The notes beneath the pieces were generated by a model. The model did no database searches. It was not told where the DNA came from and saw nothing but the letters and a program-made list of their open reading frames with translations. Of a DNA stretch of 64,000 nt, positions 13,607 to 26,176 are shown in pieces. Source of the stretch: Brevibacterium sp. 'Marine' (GTDB lineage Bacteria > Actinomycetota > Actinomycetes > Actinomycetales > Brevibacteriaceae); NCBI RefSeq assembly GCF_012844365.1, contig NZ_CP051626.1:2480001-2544000 (forward strand). The letters are read 5' to 3'. Made by a program: the position numbers and the translations under genes. The first letter of the stretch is position 1. Every line of letters starts with the position of its first letter.

Positions 13607-14449
13607 ATGACTCAGAAAGAGCAGCGAGAACGACTTGGCCGAAACGACCTCGATCTTGAAGACGCCCTCATCGACGAGGCGGCAAATACAGTCACGGAGG
13701 GTGCCAAGCGGCTCAACCGGAAGTGGCCGGAACTCATAGTCACCGGGCTCTTCGGCGGCATCGATGTCGGTCTCGGCATATTGGCCATGGTGCTCGTCAA
13801 GCAAGCAACCGGGTCGGAGATTCTGGCAGGGATGGCGTTCGGCATCGGCCTATTGGCTTTGAAGCTCGCGCATTCGGAGCTATTCACCGAAGAGTTCCTC
13901 CTCCCGATCAACGCCGTCATCGCCGGCCAGGCGAATTGGGTACAGGTATTTCGCCTCTGGTTGACCACCCTCGTGACAAACCTGATTGGCGGCGCGGTCT
14001 TCGCCTGGCTGATCGTCATCGCCCTCCCGGACTATCACAAGACGATCGCGGATATGGCGCTCGGCTATATCAACCAGTCTTCGCTCATCGTCATGCTCGC
14101 TCTCTCACTTCTCGCCGGCGCGACGATCACTTTGTCGACCCGTATGCAGCAGGGAACGTCGAATGATGTCGTCAAGGCGATCGTCTGTATGATCACCGGC
14201 CTGTTGGTGATCGGAGTCAGCATGTTGCACGGAGCCATCAATGCGATCGTCATCTTCGCCGCCATGATGGCGGGCGCGGATATTTCGATTTTCGACTTCC
14301 TGCAGTGGTTCGCAATCGTGATCCCGCTCAACATGCTCGGAGGTCTGCTGATCATCACCCTGCCCCGGATTGTGCGCACTCGTCGCGTGCTGTGGGCAGT
14401 CCGCAAAGGCAGCATCTCTCTCGAGGAACTCGAGGAGCAGAGTTCTTAA
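13607..14449 (+). CDS. Formate/nitrite transporter (FNT) family protein
   Basis: A membrane protein of 280 residues with six hydrophobic segments, the FNT pattern (pentameric aquaporin-like channel for small monovalent anions). A charged cytosolic N-terminus (DLEDALIDEAANTVTEGAKR) precedes segment 1. LLALKLAHSELFTEEFLLPI and LTTLVTNLIGGAVF match the family's conserved segments 2-3, most like the YfdC subgroup, whose substrate is not established. I chose the ATG at 13607; an upstream in-frame start at 13415 would add a basic low-complexity stretch overlapping the rRNA promoter region. It is divergent from the rRNA operon and converges on yccF with a 9-base gap. Confidence 0.8.
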   Translation: MTQKEQRERLGRNDLDLEDALIDEAANTVTEGAKRLNRKWPELIVTGLFGGIDVGLGILAMVLVKQATGSEILAGMAFGIGLLALKLAHSELFTEEFLLPINAVIAGQANWVQVFRLWLTTLVTNLIGGAVFAWLIVIALPDYHKTIADMALGYINQSSLIVMLALSLLAGATITLSTRMQQGTSNDVVKAIVCMITGLLVIGVSMLHGAINAIVIFAAMMAGADISIFDFLQWFAIVIPLNMLGGLLIITLPRIVRTRRVLWAVRKGSISLEELEEQSS

Positions 14450-14458
14450 GCCCCTGTC

Positions 14459-14860
14459 TTACACGCCCCGGTAGCCGGGCATGAGCCGATCACTGTCGAC
14501 GATCTGCTTGCCCAAGGGCATGAGCGAGACGGGAATGAGTTTGATGTTCGCCCAGCCGAGGGGGATGCCGATGATCGAGATGAACAGAGGAATCGAGGTG
14601 ATGACGTGGCCGATGGCCAGCCAAACTCCGGCGACGATGAGCCAGATGATGTTGCCCAGGGTCGTCGCCACTCCCGCCGGGCGGGTCTCGATGACTTCGC
14701 GTCCGAAGGGCCACAGTGCATAGTTGCCGATGCGGAAGGACGCGATGCCCCAGGGGATGGTGACGATGAAGATGCAGGCGATGATGCCGGCGGCCCAGTA
14801 CCCGAGTGCCAGCCAGAGGCCGGAGAAGATGAACCAGATGATGTTGAGCAGGGTGCGCAT
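14459..14860 (-). CDS. yccF: YccF-domain inner membrane protein
   Basis: A protein of 133 residues with two copies of the YccF domain. Each copy has a LLNIIWFIFSGLWLALGY-type helix followed by a hydrophobic segment and a glycine/proline-rich turn (IPWGIASFRIG in copy 1, IGIPLGWANIKL in copy 2). The ATG at 14860 follows a GGAGATC-type ribosome site. The family is widespread, membrane-embedded and of unknown function. It converges with the FNT gene. Confidence 0.85.
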   Translation of the reverse strand: MRTLLNIIWFIFSGLWLALGYWAAGIIACIFIVTIPWGIASFRIGNYALWPFGREVIETRPAGVATTLGNIIWLIVAGVWLAIGHVITSIPLFISIIGIPLGWANIKLIPVSLMPLGKQIVDSDRLMPGYRGV

Positions 14861-15117
14861 GATCTCCTCGTGCGTTCGTCAGTCGGTATTCGTGCGGTTG
14901 TCCGTCATCTGCCAGTCTGCTCGATGACCGCATGCTTTTCCATGGTGATGGCCCCACATCGCCGGTCCGGTTGACCGCAGGCTGCCAGGGCGCACGCTGA
15001 CTGACTGCATTCCCCTAGCCGCAATGCCGCAGCCGACGTTGCCTCTACAACCCGCTAATTTGTATTCGCCGATGACAAGGTTTCCCGTTGTCGGACGGAT
15101 CCAATCGTCGTGAATAT
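14861..15117. other. Intergenic region between tyrS and yccF
   Basis: No gene or RNA was recognised here. It would contain the promoter of yccF on the minus strand and the downstream side of the tyrS terminator. Confidence 0.5.
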
Positions 15118-15159
15118 GACAATGCCGCGCCCTCCGACAGAGGAGGACGCGGCATTGTC
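15118..15159 (-). terminator. tyrS terminator
   Basis: A perfect 12-bp stem (GACAATGCCGCG with CGCGGCATTGTC) encloses a second small stem (CCTCC/GGAGG). It starts about 15 bases after the tyrS stop on the minus strand. Confidence 0.75.
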
Positions 15160-15175
15160 AGGGTCTGCGGTTTGC

Positions 15176-16462
15176 TCAGCCGACGATATCGACGGCGCCG
15201 AGGGTCTTCTTGCCGCGGCGCAGGAGAACGACTCCCCCGGCTTCCGTGGAGAGCACATCGGCCGAGGTCAGGGTCTGCTCCTGGTCGGCGACCTTGACGT
15301 TGTTGATGTAGGCGCCGCCGTCCTTGATGGCACGGCGGGCCTCGCCCTTGGACTTGACGATGCCGGCGGTGACGAAGGCATCGGCGATCGGCAGCCCTTC
15401 GGCCAACTGAGTCGCGGACACCTCACCGCGGGGCAGCTCGGAGGTTGCGGCACCCAGCGTCGAGGCGTCGAGGCCGGCGAGCTCTCCCCCACCGAAGAGG
15501 GCGGAGGCGGCAGCGATGGCCTGCTCGTAGGCTTGGCGTCCGTGGACAAGGGTGGTGACATCCTCGGCGAGGGCCTTCTGCGCCACACGGGTGTGCGGGG
15601 CGGCGGTGAACTCGGCTTCGATGGCTTCGATCTCGTCGAGCGGACGCAGCGAGAACACCTTGAGGTACTTCACCACGTCGCGGTCGTCGGCGTTGAGCCA
15701 GAACTGGCTGAACGCGTACGGACTGGTCAGCGACGAATCGAGCCACACGGTGCCGGATTCGGTCTTGCCGAACTTCGTGCCGTCGGCCTTCGTGATCAGC
15801 GGGGTGGCCAGGGCGTGGACGGACTTCTGCTCGACGCGGCGGATGAGGTCGACGCCCGAGGTGAGGTTGCCCCACTGATCGGAGCCGCCGGTCTGCAGAG
15901 AGCAGCCGTAGCGGCGGTTGAGCTCGAGGTAGTCGTTGCCCTGGAGGATCTGGTACGAGAACTCGGTGAAGGAGATGCCGGCTTCGCTGTTGAGGCGGGC
16001 GGAGACGGATTCCTTCGCGAGCATCCGGTTGACCGGGAAGTGCTTGCCGATGTCGCGGAGGAAGTCGATGGCCGACAGCTTCGAAGTCCAGTCGAGGTTG
16101 TTGACGATCTGGGCGGCGTTGGGTCCGTCGAAGTCGAGGAACTTCTCGACCTGGGTGCGGATCTTCGCGACCCATTCCTCGACGACTTCACGCGGGTTGA
16201 GCGTCCGCTCCCCCGACATGCGGGGGTCGCCGATGAGGCCGGTGGCGCCGCCGACGAGGGCGAGCGGGTTGTGTCCGGCCCGCTGGAGGCGAGCGGCGGT
16301 GAGCAGCTGGACGAGGTTGCCCATGTGCAGGCTCGGGGCCGTCGGATCGAAACCGACATAATAGGTCAGCGACTCCTCGGCCAGGGCTTTCTGCAGGGCG
16401 GTCTCGTCGGTGGAAACTGCGACGAGCCCGCGGGCCTTGAGTTCACTGAAGATGTCGGTCAC
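15176..16462 (-). CDS. tyrS: Tyrosyl-tRNA synthetase
   Basis: A class I aminoacyl-tRNA synthetase of 428 residues that charges tRNA-Tyr. The HIGH-type motif appears as PTAPSLHMGNL (about residues 41-51) and the KMSKS-type loop as KFGKTESGT (about 232-240). The tyrosine-binding GSDQWGN (about 194-200) is also present. A C-terminal S4 RNA-binding domain (about 365-425, GEARRAIKDGGAYINN) is complete. Length and domain order are normal. No T-box leader was seen upstream. A -10-like TAGAAT lies about 52 bases before the start on the minus strand. Confidence 0.95.
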   Translation of the reverse strand: MTDIFSELKARGLVAVSTDETALQKALAEESLTYYVGFDPTAPSLHMGNLVQLLTAARLQRAGHNPLALVGGATGLIGDPRMSGERTLNPREVVEEWVAKIRTQVEKFLDFDGPNAAQIVNNLDWTSKLSAIDFLRDIGKHFPVNRMLAKESVSARLNSEAGISFTEFSYQILQGNDYLELNRRYGCSLQTGGSDQWGNLTSGVDLIRRVEQKSVHALATPLITKADGTKFGKTESGTVWLDSSLTSPYAFSQFWLNADDRDVVKYLKVFSLRPLDEIEAIEAEFTAAPHTRVAQKALAEDVTTLVHGRQAYEQAIAAASALFGGGELAGLDASTLGAATSELPRGEVSATQLAEGLPIADAFVTAGIVKSKGEARRAIKDGGAYINNVKVADQEQTLTSADVLSTEAGGVVLLRRGKKTLGAVDIVG

Positions 16463-16628
16463 TTCGGTCCTTTCGAATCTGTGGTCTGTGCCGGCGCGGA
16501 ACCGACGGGGTCAATTCTACGTGTTCGCCGAGGCGGCTGTTCCCGCGTCCTCCTTGAATCACCAAGCGGCCCTTCAGCCCGGACCCCACTCGTCGGGCTG
16601 ATCTGCGAAGAGATCTTCGCGATGTTCG

Positions 16629-17861
16629 TCATCCTCTGGGAAGGTGGCGGGTTGTGCTGCGTACCACTGACTCCAATCGGTGCAGCATCTCCGCCGACAT
16701 GCCAGCACCTTCGAAGACTGCGGAGGAACGGTCCCTGATTCCTCGCCCGATCTCCTCGGCGATGCCGACAACCGTGTCCTCGTCGAGGTCAGTTCTGTTC
16801 GCGAGCTTCCGCCAGTGGGCGAACTGCACTTCAGAGCTGCGCAACGCGCCGCCGACCTTCATCGCCAGTCGATCGTCGGTCAAGGTCGGCCATACGAGTG
16901 TCGGCGCCGCGTCGTAAAGCGGAGTCAGACGAATCTCATCGTCGAGGAACACCGAATAGTTCTTGGCATGCGCATCGGCGTTGCCGAGGTAGACGTTGAA
17001 TGCCAACAACCGGATGAAACGATACTTCTCGGATTCTGCCGCATGCCGTCCGAGCACCTCGATGATCTGTTCCGGTGACATTCCGTATTTCTGATCGGGT
17101 GAGCGCCCGACGGCTTGGGCGAAGTCCTCTGTGTGAATGCGACGAGCGACCGATTGCGCCGTATCTCTGTCGAAACGTTCGACGATGAATGTCGACTGCC
17201 CACGAATTTTCACTGCGTTGGCGACCGGAGCATCCAGGCCGAGTTCAATAGCCAGAGTGAGCGCACCAGCTTCTGCCTCGGGCACCTGTTCAAGTCGCTG
17301 CATCGCCGGTTTGAGAATGTGGGTAGACGGCACGGCGGCAGAAGGCCAGAACCAATCGTCGCCGATACGAGCCAGTGTGAATTTTCCCTGCGCTCCGGCC
17401 AGGGACAGACGTGTCGACCCAACTTGTTCCGCGGCAAGCCAGGCGTCAGGGTCGTGAATGATCGATGCGATGCGATCGGCGATCTGGTCGTCAGTTGCGA
17501 TGACGGCGCCTGCGGATCCTGAGTCAGGCGCTTGACCTTCAGGGTTGAGGACAAGAGCACCCGCAAGATCCTCGCCCATATGAGCCAGCAACTCGAATGG
17601 CTCTTCGGTCGTTCCCAGTTGTCGGGCCCAGCGGCCGCGAACCCGAACATTGTCTGGAAGAAGGTTGTCGAGAAACCGCTCGGCAGCGTTCCTGGTCGCT
17701 CCGCCGTCGAGCGGCAGGGACAGCGAAATCGGCGGACCCTCGTAGTCTCGATCGTAGGCGAAGCTGACGGGCCCCGAAGCACCGCGCCGGAATTGCCCCA
17801 GATGGCGACCATCCTTGAACACTTCCAGCGCAGTCTCAGCGATGGCTGGCTCCCAGTGCAC
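16629..17861 (-). CDS. HipA-family serine/threonine kinase toxin
   Basis: A protein of 410 residues with full HipA architecture. An N-terminal HipA domain (about 10-110; SLPLDGG, FLDNLLPD) is followed by the kinase-like C-terminal domain. Recognisable motifs are LSLAGAQGKFTLA (nucleotide-binding Gly-rich region), THILKP (ATP-contact Lys), VERFDR, the catalytic NADAHAKNYS, and YDAAPT (DFG-like metal site). In E. coli HipA phosphorylates glutamyl-tRNA synthetase and induces dormancy; the target here is unknown. Its start overlaps the 3' end of the antitoxin gene by 26 bases, so translation is likely coupled. All key residues appear intact, so it should be active. Confidence 0.85.
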   Translation of the reverse strand: MHWEPAIAETALEVFKDGRHLGQFRRGASGPVSFAYDRDYEGPPISLSLPLDGGATRNAAERFLDNLLPDNVRVRGRWARQLGTTEEPFELLAHMGEDLAGALVLNPEGQAPDSGSAGAVIATDDQIADRIASIIHDPDAWLAAEQVGSTRLSLAGAQGKFTLARIGDDWFWPSAAVPSTHILKPAMQRLEQVPEAEAGALTLAIELGLDAPVANAVKIRGQSTFIVERFDRDTAQSVARRIHTEDFAQAVGRSPDQKYGMSPEQIIEVLGRHAAESEKYRFIRLLAFNVYLGNADAHAKNYSVFLDDEIRLTPLYDAAPTLVWPTLTDDRLAMKVGGALRSSEVQFAHWRKLANRTDLDEDTVVGIAEEIGRGIRDRSSAVFEGAGMSAEMLHRLESVVRSTTRHLPRG

Positions 17862-18207
17862 GCGTCAACTCAGAGACGTTGGAATCATCGTGCTCTTGAT
17901 GGTGTAAGTGCTGTCCCCCGGAATCTTCGCTGAATCTCCGGTATTCATCCTTAAGCGTGCCGTCGTCATGGAACGCCCACAGCGGAATAGCAGGCACTGC
18001 TCGAGGCGACAGGCCGAGGGTCTTCAGTACGGTCATCACCAAACCGATCTCGGCCCGGGGGTGACCGCCTTCCAGATCGACGATGAAACGTCGACCGACA
18101 CCGGCGCGCTGGGACAACTCTGCTTGAGTCCACCCCAGTTCCGTCCGCGCCCGATGAACGACTGTCGCGAGTCGTTCCGGGGTGTCGATGAACGGACGAG
18201 TCTCCAT
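17836..18207 (-). CDS. HipB-like XRE-family antitoxin
   Basis: A protein of 123 residues. A helix-turn-helix of the XRE type occupies about residues 12-70 (LGWTQAELSQRAGVGRRFIVDLE), with an extended C-terminal tail that may contact the kinase. It precedes the HipA gene and overlaps it by 26 bases, the usual antitoxin-first order. The ATG at 18207 is only six bases from a strong -10 element, so the message is probably leaderless. A perfect palindrome at 18226-18245 covers the promoter and is its probable autoregulatory operator. Confidence 0.8.
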   Translation of the reverse strand: METRPFIDTPERLATVVHRARTELGWTQAELSQRAGVGRRFIVDLEGGHPRAEIGLVMTVLKTLGLSPRAVPAIPLWAFHDDGTLKDEYRRFSEDSGGQHLHHQEHDDSNVSELTRALGASHR

Positions 18208-18213
18208 ACCCCG

Positions 18214-18245
18214 ATTTTAGTCGCCGTGTTCCCGTATGGGAACAC
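18214..18245 (-). promoter_or_regulatory. hipBA-like promoter with palindromic operator
   Basis: The palindrome GTGTTCCC-GTAT-GGGAACAC (18226-18245) has two perfect 8-bp arms. On the minus strand TTCCCA (18242-18237), a 17-base spacer and TAAAAT (18219-18214) form a promoter. The predicted transcription start falls at or next to the antitoxin ATG at 18207. The operator overlaps the -35 and spacer, as expected for autorepression. Confidence 0.7.
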
Positions 18246-18330
18246 TGCTGCCGCATCTGGCACCCGGGCCGAGAACCTCCGCCCACCTGCCCACTCACGC
18301 ACTCGTGCCCCACATCCTCACTGCCCTGAC

Positions 18331-19710
18331 TCAGCTGTTTGCAGTCCGTCCGAGCACCGGCTCGACGTCGGATTCTCCGACCGGCGGCTCGGGGTTCCGG
18401 TCACTTTCCGGAAAGGGACGGCTGACCAGAACGGCTGCTGCTCCGACTACGGCGAAGAGTGCCCAGACCCCACCGATGAGGTAGGGCCCGGCTCCCGGAA
18501 CCATGATGAGGGCCGAGGCGATCATCGGTGACAGTCCCGCTCCGAGCGCTGCGGCGAGCTGATAGCCGACGGATGCGCCGGTGTATCGTACGGCAGGCGG
18601 GAAGAGTTCGGAGACATAGGCCGCAATCGGCCCGTAGCACAAGCCCTGCACAATCCCGTTGCCGAGAATGATTGCGGCAGCGTACTGGTGGAGCTCACCG
18701 CTGACGATGAGCATCACGATCGGCACGGCGAGGACCGCAGCCACGATGTGGGCGCCGATGAGAGATCGCTTTCGTCCGATCCTGTCGCTCAGTCGTGCGA
18801 CCACGAACGTCACGATCAGAGTGGTCAGCGCTCCGACTGCCTTCCAGTTGAGTACGTCGGATTTGTCTTCTCCTGCGGCGACCGCGACCGATACGCCCCA
18901 CACGGTCGTCAGACCCTGGGTGACATAGATGGTCATCGTCGCGAAGAGAGCGATGAGGACCTGCCGCTTGTAGTCCTTGAACACTGTCAGCAGCGGGACC
19001 TTTCTCTCTTCGCTCTCGTGTTCGAGCTGCTGGAAGGCAGGCGTTTCGCTGACCTTGAGACGGATGACGAGACCGACGACGATGAGCACGGCCGAGAGCA
19101 GGAACGGCAGACGCCAGCCCCATGTCACGAAGTTCTCACCGGTCAGTGTCGCTGTCAGCGACAGCACGAGCGTCGCCAGGATCGCACCCGCCGGACCACC
19201 GGCATTGGCGAACGCCGCGGCCAGACCGCGCCGTTTCTTCGGCGCATGCTCGAGTGCCATCAGTGCCGCGCCGCCCCACTCGCCGCCGACGGCGATTCCC
19301 TGGATGATGCGCAGTGTGAACAGCGATACCGGAGCGATCATTCCGATCGATGCGGTCGGCGGCATGAGTCCGATGACCACGGTGACCGCCCCCATCATCA
19401 CCATGGAGACGATCAGGGCCTTCTTCCGACCCACCCGGTCGCCGAAGTGGCCGAAGATCACTCCGCCGAGCGGGCGTGCCAAGTAGCCGGCCGCGAGAGT
19501 GCTGAACGAGGCGAAGAGTGAGAGTCCGGGACCGAGACCGGCAAAGAACAGCTGAGCGAAGACGATCGAGGAGGCGGTGGCGTAGAGGATGAAGTCGTAG
19601 AACTCGATGGCCGAGCCGACGAAGCTCGAGGTGAGGATTCGTCTCATCTCGGGCGTCCTCAACGAGGTCTGGAGGCCGTCTCTGTCAACAACATCTTTGT
19701 TGTCGTGCAT
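18331..19710 (-). CDS. MFS transporter, metabolite:H+ symporter type
   Basis: A 12-helix permease of 459 residues. The signature FGHFGDRVGRKKALI between helices 2 and 3 and the GGEWGGAALMALEHAP segment mark the MHS group, whose members import carboxylates, osmolytes or aromatic acids with protons. The start at 19710 follows GAGGAGC. It lies 7 bases downstream of the MBL-hydrolase gene in one operon, with a LysR regulator divergent from that gene, so it probably imports the hydrolase substrate or a precursor. The substrate cannot be deduced from sequence. Confidence 0.8.
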   Translation of the reverse strand: MHDNKDVVDRDGLQTSLRTPEMRRILTSSFVGSAIEFYDFILYATASSIVFAQLFFAGLGPGLSLFASFSTLAAGYLARPLGGVIFGHFGDRVGRKKALIVSMVMMGAVTVVIGLMPPTASIGMIAPVSLFTLRIIQGIAVGGEWGGAALMALEHAPKKRRGLAAAFANAGGPAGAILATLVLSLTATLTGENFVTWGWRLPFLLSAVLIVVGLVIRLKVSETPAFQQLEHESEERKVPLLTVFKDYKRQVLIALFATMTIYVTQGLTTVWGVSVAVAAGEDKSDVLNWKAVGALTTLIVTFVVARLSDRIGRKRSLIGAHIVAAVLAVPIVMLIVSGELHQYAAAIILGNGIVQGLCYGPIAAYVSELFPPAVRYTGASVGYQLAAALGAGLSPMIASALIMVPGAGPYLIGGVWALFAVVGAAAVLVSRPFPESDRNPEPPVGESDVEPVLGRTANS

Positions 19711-19717
19711 ATTTCAG

Positions 19718-20752
19718 TCAGCTCCTCAGTGCTGGTTGGGCCACAGTGGCGATATTGATGGTGTCGAGGTCTTCGGGGACCAGGAAGGTTCCGGCGAATT
19801 CTGTCTGCCCCTTGTGCCAGACGGAGTCATCGGCGGACCCGGGCACCAGATGGTGGAGAGCGAGCGTTCGCGCCTGTGCCGCGTTGGCGACTCGAATCGC
19901 TCCGGCGACAGAGGTGTGGGACTTGTAGTGGTGGTCTCTGGAGGCTCTGCCTTCGTCGTCGTCACGGTGCGCATACATCTGGTCGACCCAGTCGAAGTCG
20001 ATTGCTTCGTGGAGAAGCAGGTCCGTTCCTTGTGCAAGTCTGACGAGGTTGGCGGTTTCGCAGGTGTCGCCCGAAATGGTCACCGACCCGTGTTCGCTGT
20101 CGAACCTGAAGGCGAAGGCGGGCGCCACGGGCGGATGTTCGACGAGGATGGCGGTCACCGTGACGAGTTCGTCCTGGAAGATGACGAAGGGTTCCATCTC
20201 CGGGGTCGGAGCCGTATTGGGGTGGTATCCGATGTCCTGTGGGATCGCGATATCGCGGGGGTCGAAGAGGCTCTCCGGCGATGGTCGCAGGGAGTCGAGC
20301 ACGCGATCGTTGAGGTCGGTGGCGAAGGCCGCGACGATGTTGGTGAACATGTCCGTGATGCCTGGGGTGGGGTTCGCCGACGCGACGGGCGTGGGCGGGA
20401 CGATTGCGCGCGGCGAGGTCGGAGGCAGCGCGCCGCGGTCGCCGGGCCCGAGGAGGGGAACCGGGGTGTCGACTCGGTGCTGGAGTTCGTGCATTCCGAA
20501 CACCACCAGCGACGGAAGATCAATGGTGTGGTCCGAATGCAGATGGGTGATGAAGACTCCGCCGAGGTCGCCGAGTTCGAGACCGGCCTGACGTGTGCGG
20601 CGTCCGACGCCGTGGCCGGCATCGACGAGGTAGAAGCGGTCTTCGACGACGATCGCGGTCGAGATCCCTGCTCGATCTTTGGCGTCGCCCTTCCACCAGC
20701 GTGGGCCACCGGCGGTACCGAGGGTGACTATCTTCATCTTCGAATCGTTCAT
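19718..20752 (-). CDS. MBL-fold metallo-hydrolase
   Basis: A metallo-beta-lactamase-fold hydrolase of about 344 residues. The metal motif is THLHSDHT (HxHxDH), followed by SGDTCETANL and a late His (LHHLVPG), an arrangement like RNase Z/arylsulfatase-type or phosphodiester- and lactone-cleaving members. I chose the ATG at 20752 (MNDSKMKIVTLGTAGG); the frame is open to 20824 but the upstream residues look non-conserved. It is the first gene of a two-gene operon with the MFS transporter and is divergent from a LysR gene. A catabolic hydrolase is likely; the substrate is unknown. Confidence 0.75.
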   Translation of the reverse strand: MNDSKMKIVTLGTAGGPRWWKGDAKDRAGISTAIVVEDRFYLVDAGHGVGRRTRQAGLELGDLGGVFITHLHSDHTIDLPSLVVFGMHELQHRVDTPVPLLGPGDRGALPPTSPRAIVPPTPVASANPTPGITDMFTNIVAAFATDLNDRVLDSLRPSPESLFDPRDIAIPQDIGYHPNTAPTPEMEPFVIFQDELVTVTAILVEHPPVAPAFAFRFDSEHGSVTISGDTCETANLVRLAQGTDLLLHEAIDFDWVDQMYAHRDDDEGRASRDHHYKSHTSVAGAIRVANAAQARTLALHHLVPGSADDSVWHKGQTEFAGTFLVPEDLDTINIATVAQPALRS

Positions 20753-20819
20753 GAGCTGGCACTTTCGACTTGTTGCGTCTTTGACCTCTCCAGTCTTCTC
20801 CGTCGGAATCAAAAAGAAA

Positions 20820-20833
20820 AGCAAATTTTTGCT
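20820..20833. promoter_or_regulatory. AT-rich palindrome, possible LysR-type binding site
   Basis: AGCAAATTTTTGCT has two 6-bp arms around a TT centre. It lies between the divergent MBL-hydrolase and lysR genes, followed by TATAGA (20842-20847), a -10-like box nine bases before the regulator ATG. Position and symmetry suit a LysR site; this is not proven. Confidence 0.35.
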
Positions 20834-20855
20834 TGCTTCAATATAGACTCAAGCT

Positions 20856-21812
20856 ATGACTGACATCACGCTTCGCCAGCTCGAGTACTTTCTCGCCGTT
20901 CTCGACCGCGGCTCGGTGAGCGAAGCGGCAAAGGAGTGCCGCGTGTCTCAGGCGACGGTCTCTGCGGCACTCGCGCAGTTGGAGAAGAAGCTCAAAGTCA
21001 CGCTCATCGCACGCGGCCCCGCGCGGCGTGCCCGCCCGACGAGTGCCGGCCGGGAGTTCGGTATGCACGCCAGGGAGATCCTGTCGACCGTCTCGGATGC
21101 CGTCGAATCGCTCAATGACGAGTCGTCTCTCCTGCAGGGGCCTCTGCGTATCGGCTGCATTCCGACGGCAGCGCCTCGGATGCTGCCGGGCGCTGCCTCT
21201 CATTTCGTCAGGCGGCATCCGCAGATCGATCTCAGCTTCGTCGAGGCTCATCCCATGACCATGCAGCAGATGGTCCTCGACGGGGAGGTCGATGTCGCTG
21301 TCATGTATCGCAAGCAGATTCAGATCGAGGGGATCACCCGACACGACCTCGCCGATGTGCAGCTGCATGCCCTCGTCTCCGCCGATCATCCTGCAGCGAG
21401 CAAGGATGGAGTGGATATCGCCGAACTCATCGACGACCCGCTCATCCTGCTCGATTCTCCGCCGACAGCCGACCTGCTCGTCAGTCAGATCCGTGGGGTC
21501 GGCTACGAGCCGACCGTGCGCTGGCTGATCCCCAACGCGGAGACGATCCGGTCGATGGTGGGCTGGGGCCTCGGATTCTCCCTGGCCAATGCCGTTCCTC
21601 ACCCTGACACGCGGACATTTCAGGGCATGCCGGTGCGCTATCTGCCGGTGACGAACCCGGAATTCGCCAACACGATCGTCGGAGCGACGATGGCCGGAGC
21701 GAGGTTGTCGAAGAAGCTCACTGCGGCGTTGGACATCCTGCGCAGGACCGCGTCCGAAACCGATCCCCACCGGTGGAACGACGCGGATGAACCGGGCCGC
21801 GTAAAGGGCTGA
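20856..21812 (+). CDS. LysR-family transcriptional regulator
   Basis: A protein of 318 residues with an N-terminal winged helix-turn-helix (about 1-60; LRQLEYFLAVLDRGSVSEAA, VSQATVSAALAQLEK) and a periplasmic-binding-protein-like effector domain (about 90-300). The effector is unknown. Divergent orientation to the MBL-hydrolase/MFS operon suggests it controls that operon. The ATG at 20856 lies just after a -10-like TATAGA, so the message may have almost no leader. Confidence 0.85.
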   Translation: MTDITLRQLEYFLAVLDRGSVSEAAKECRVSQATVSAALAQLEKKLKVTLIARGPARRARPTSAGREFGMHAREILSTVSDAVESLNDESSLLQGPLRIGCIPTAAPRMLPGAASHFVRRHPQIDLSFVEAHPMTMQQMVLDGEVDVAVMYRKQIQIEGITRHDLADVQLHALVSADHPAASKDGVDIAELIDDPLILLDSPPTADLLVSQIRGVGYEPTVRWLIPNAETIRSMVGWGLGFSLANAVPHPDTRTFQGMPVRYLPVTNPEFANTIVGATMAGARLSKKLTAALDILRRTASETDPHRWNDADEPGRVKG

Positions 21813-21905
21813 GCATCATTCGAACGCGCCGAGTCCCCCGGCCGACGGTCGGGCTGGACGGCACTCAGATCCGATGCACCGCCCGGTACACGCCGAGCTG
21901 CAAAC

Positions 21906-23384
<1,479 letters not shown>

Positions 23385-23454
23385 TCAGTTGTCATTGTTC
23401 CAGTTTTGCCTCGCCGAGGCGGCCGGCTTGGTTCCCGGCCGCACTGGCCGAGAC

Positions 23455-26172
<2,718 letters not shown>

Positions 26173-26176
<4 letters not shown>

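Noticed and set aside
15110-16738. 542-codon open frame antisense to tyrS
   Set aside because: tyrS carries all synthetase motifs; the antisense frame is a shadow.
19607-20863. 418-codon open frame antisense to the MBL hydrolase
   Set aside because: No conserved features, while the opposite strand has the HxHxDH motif.
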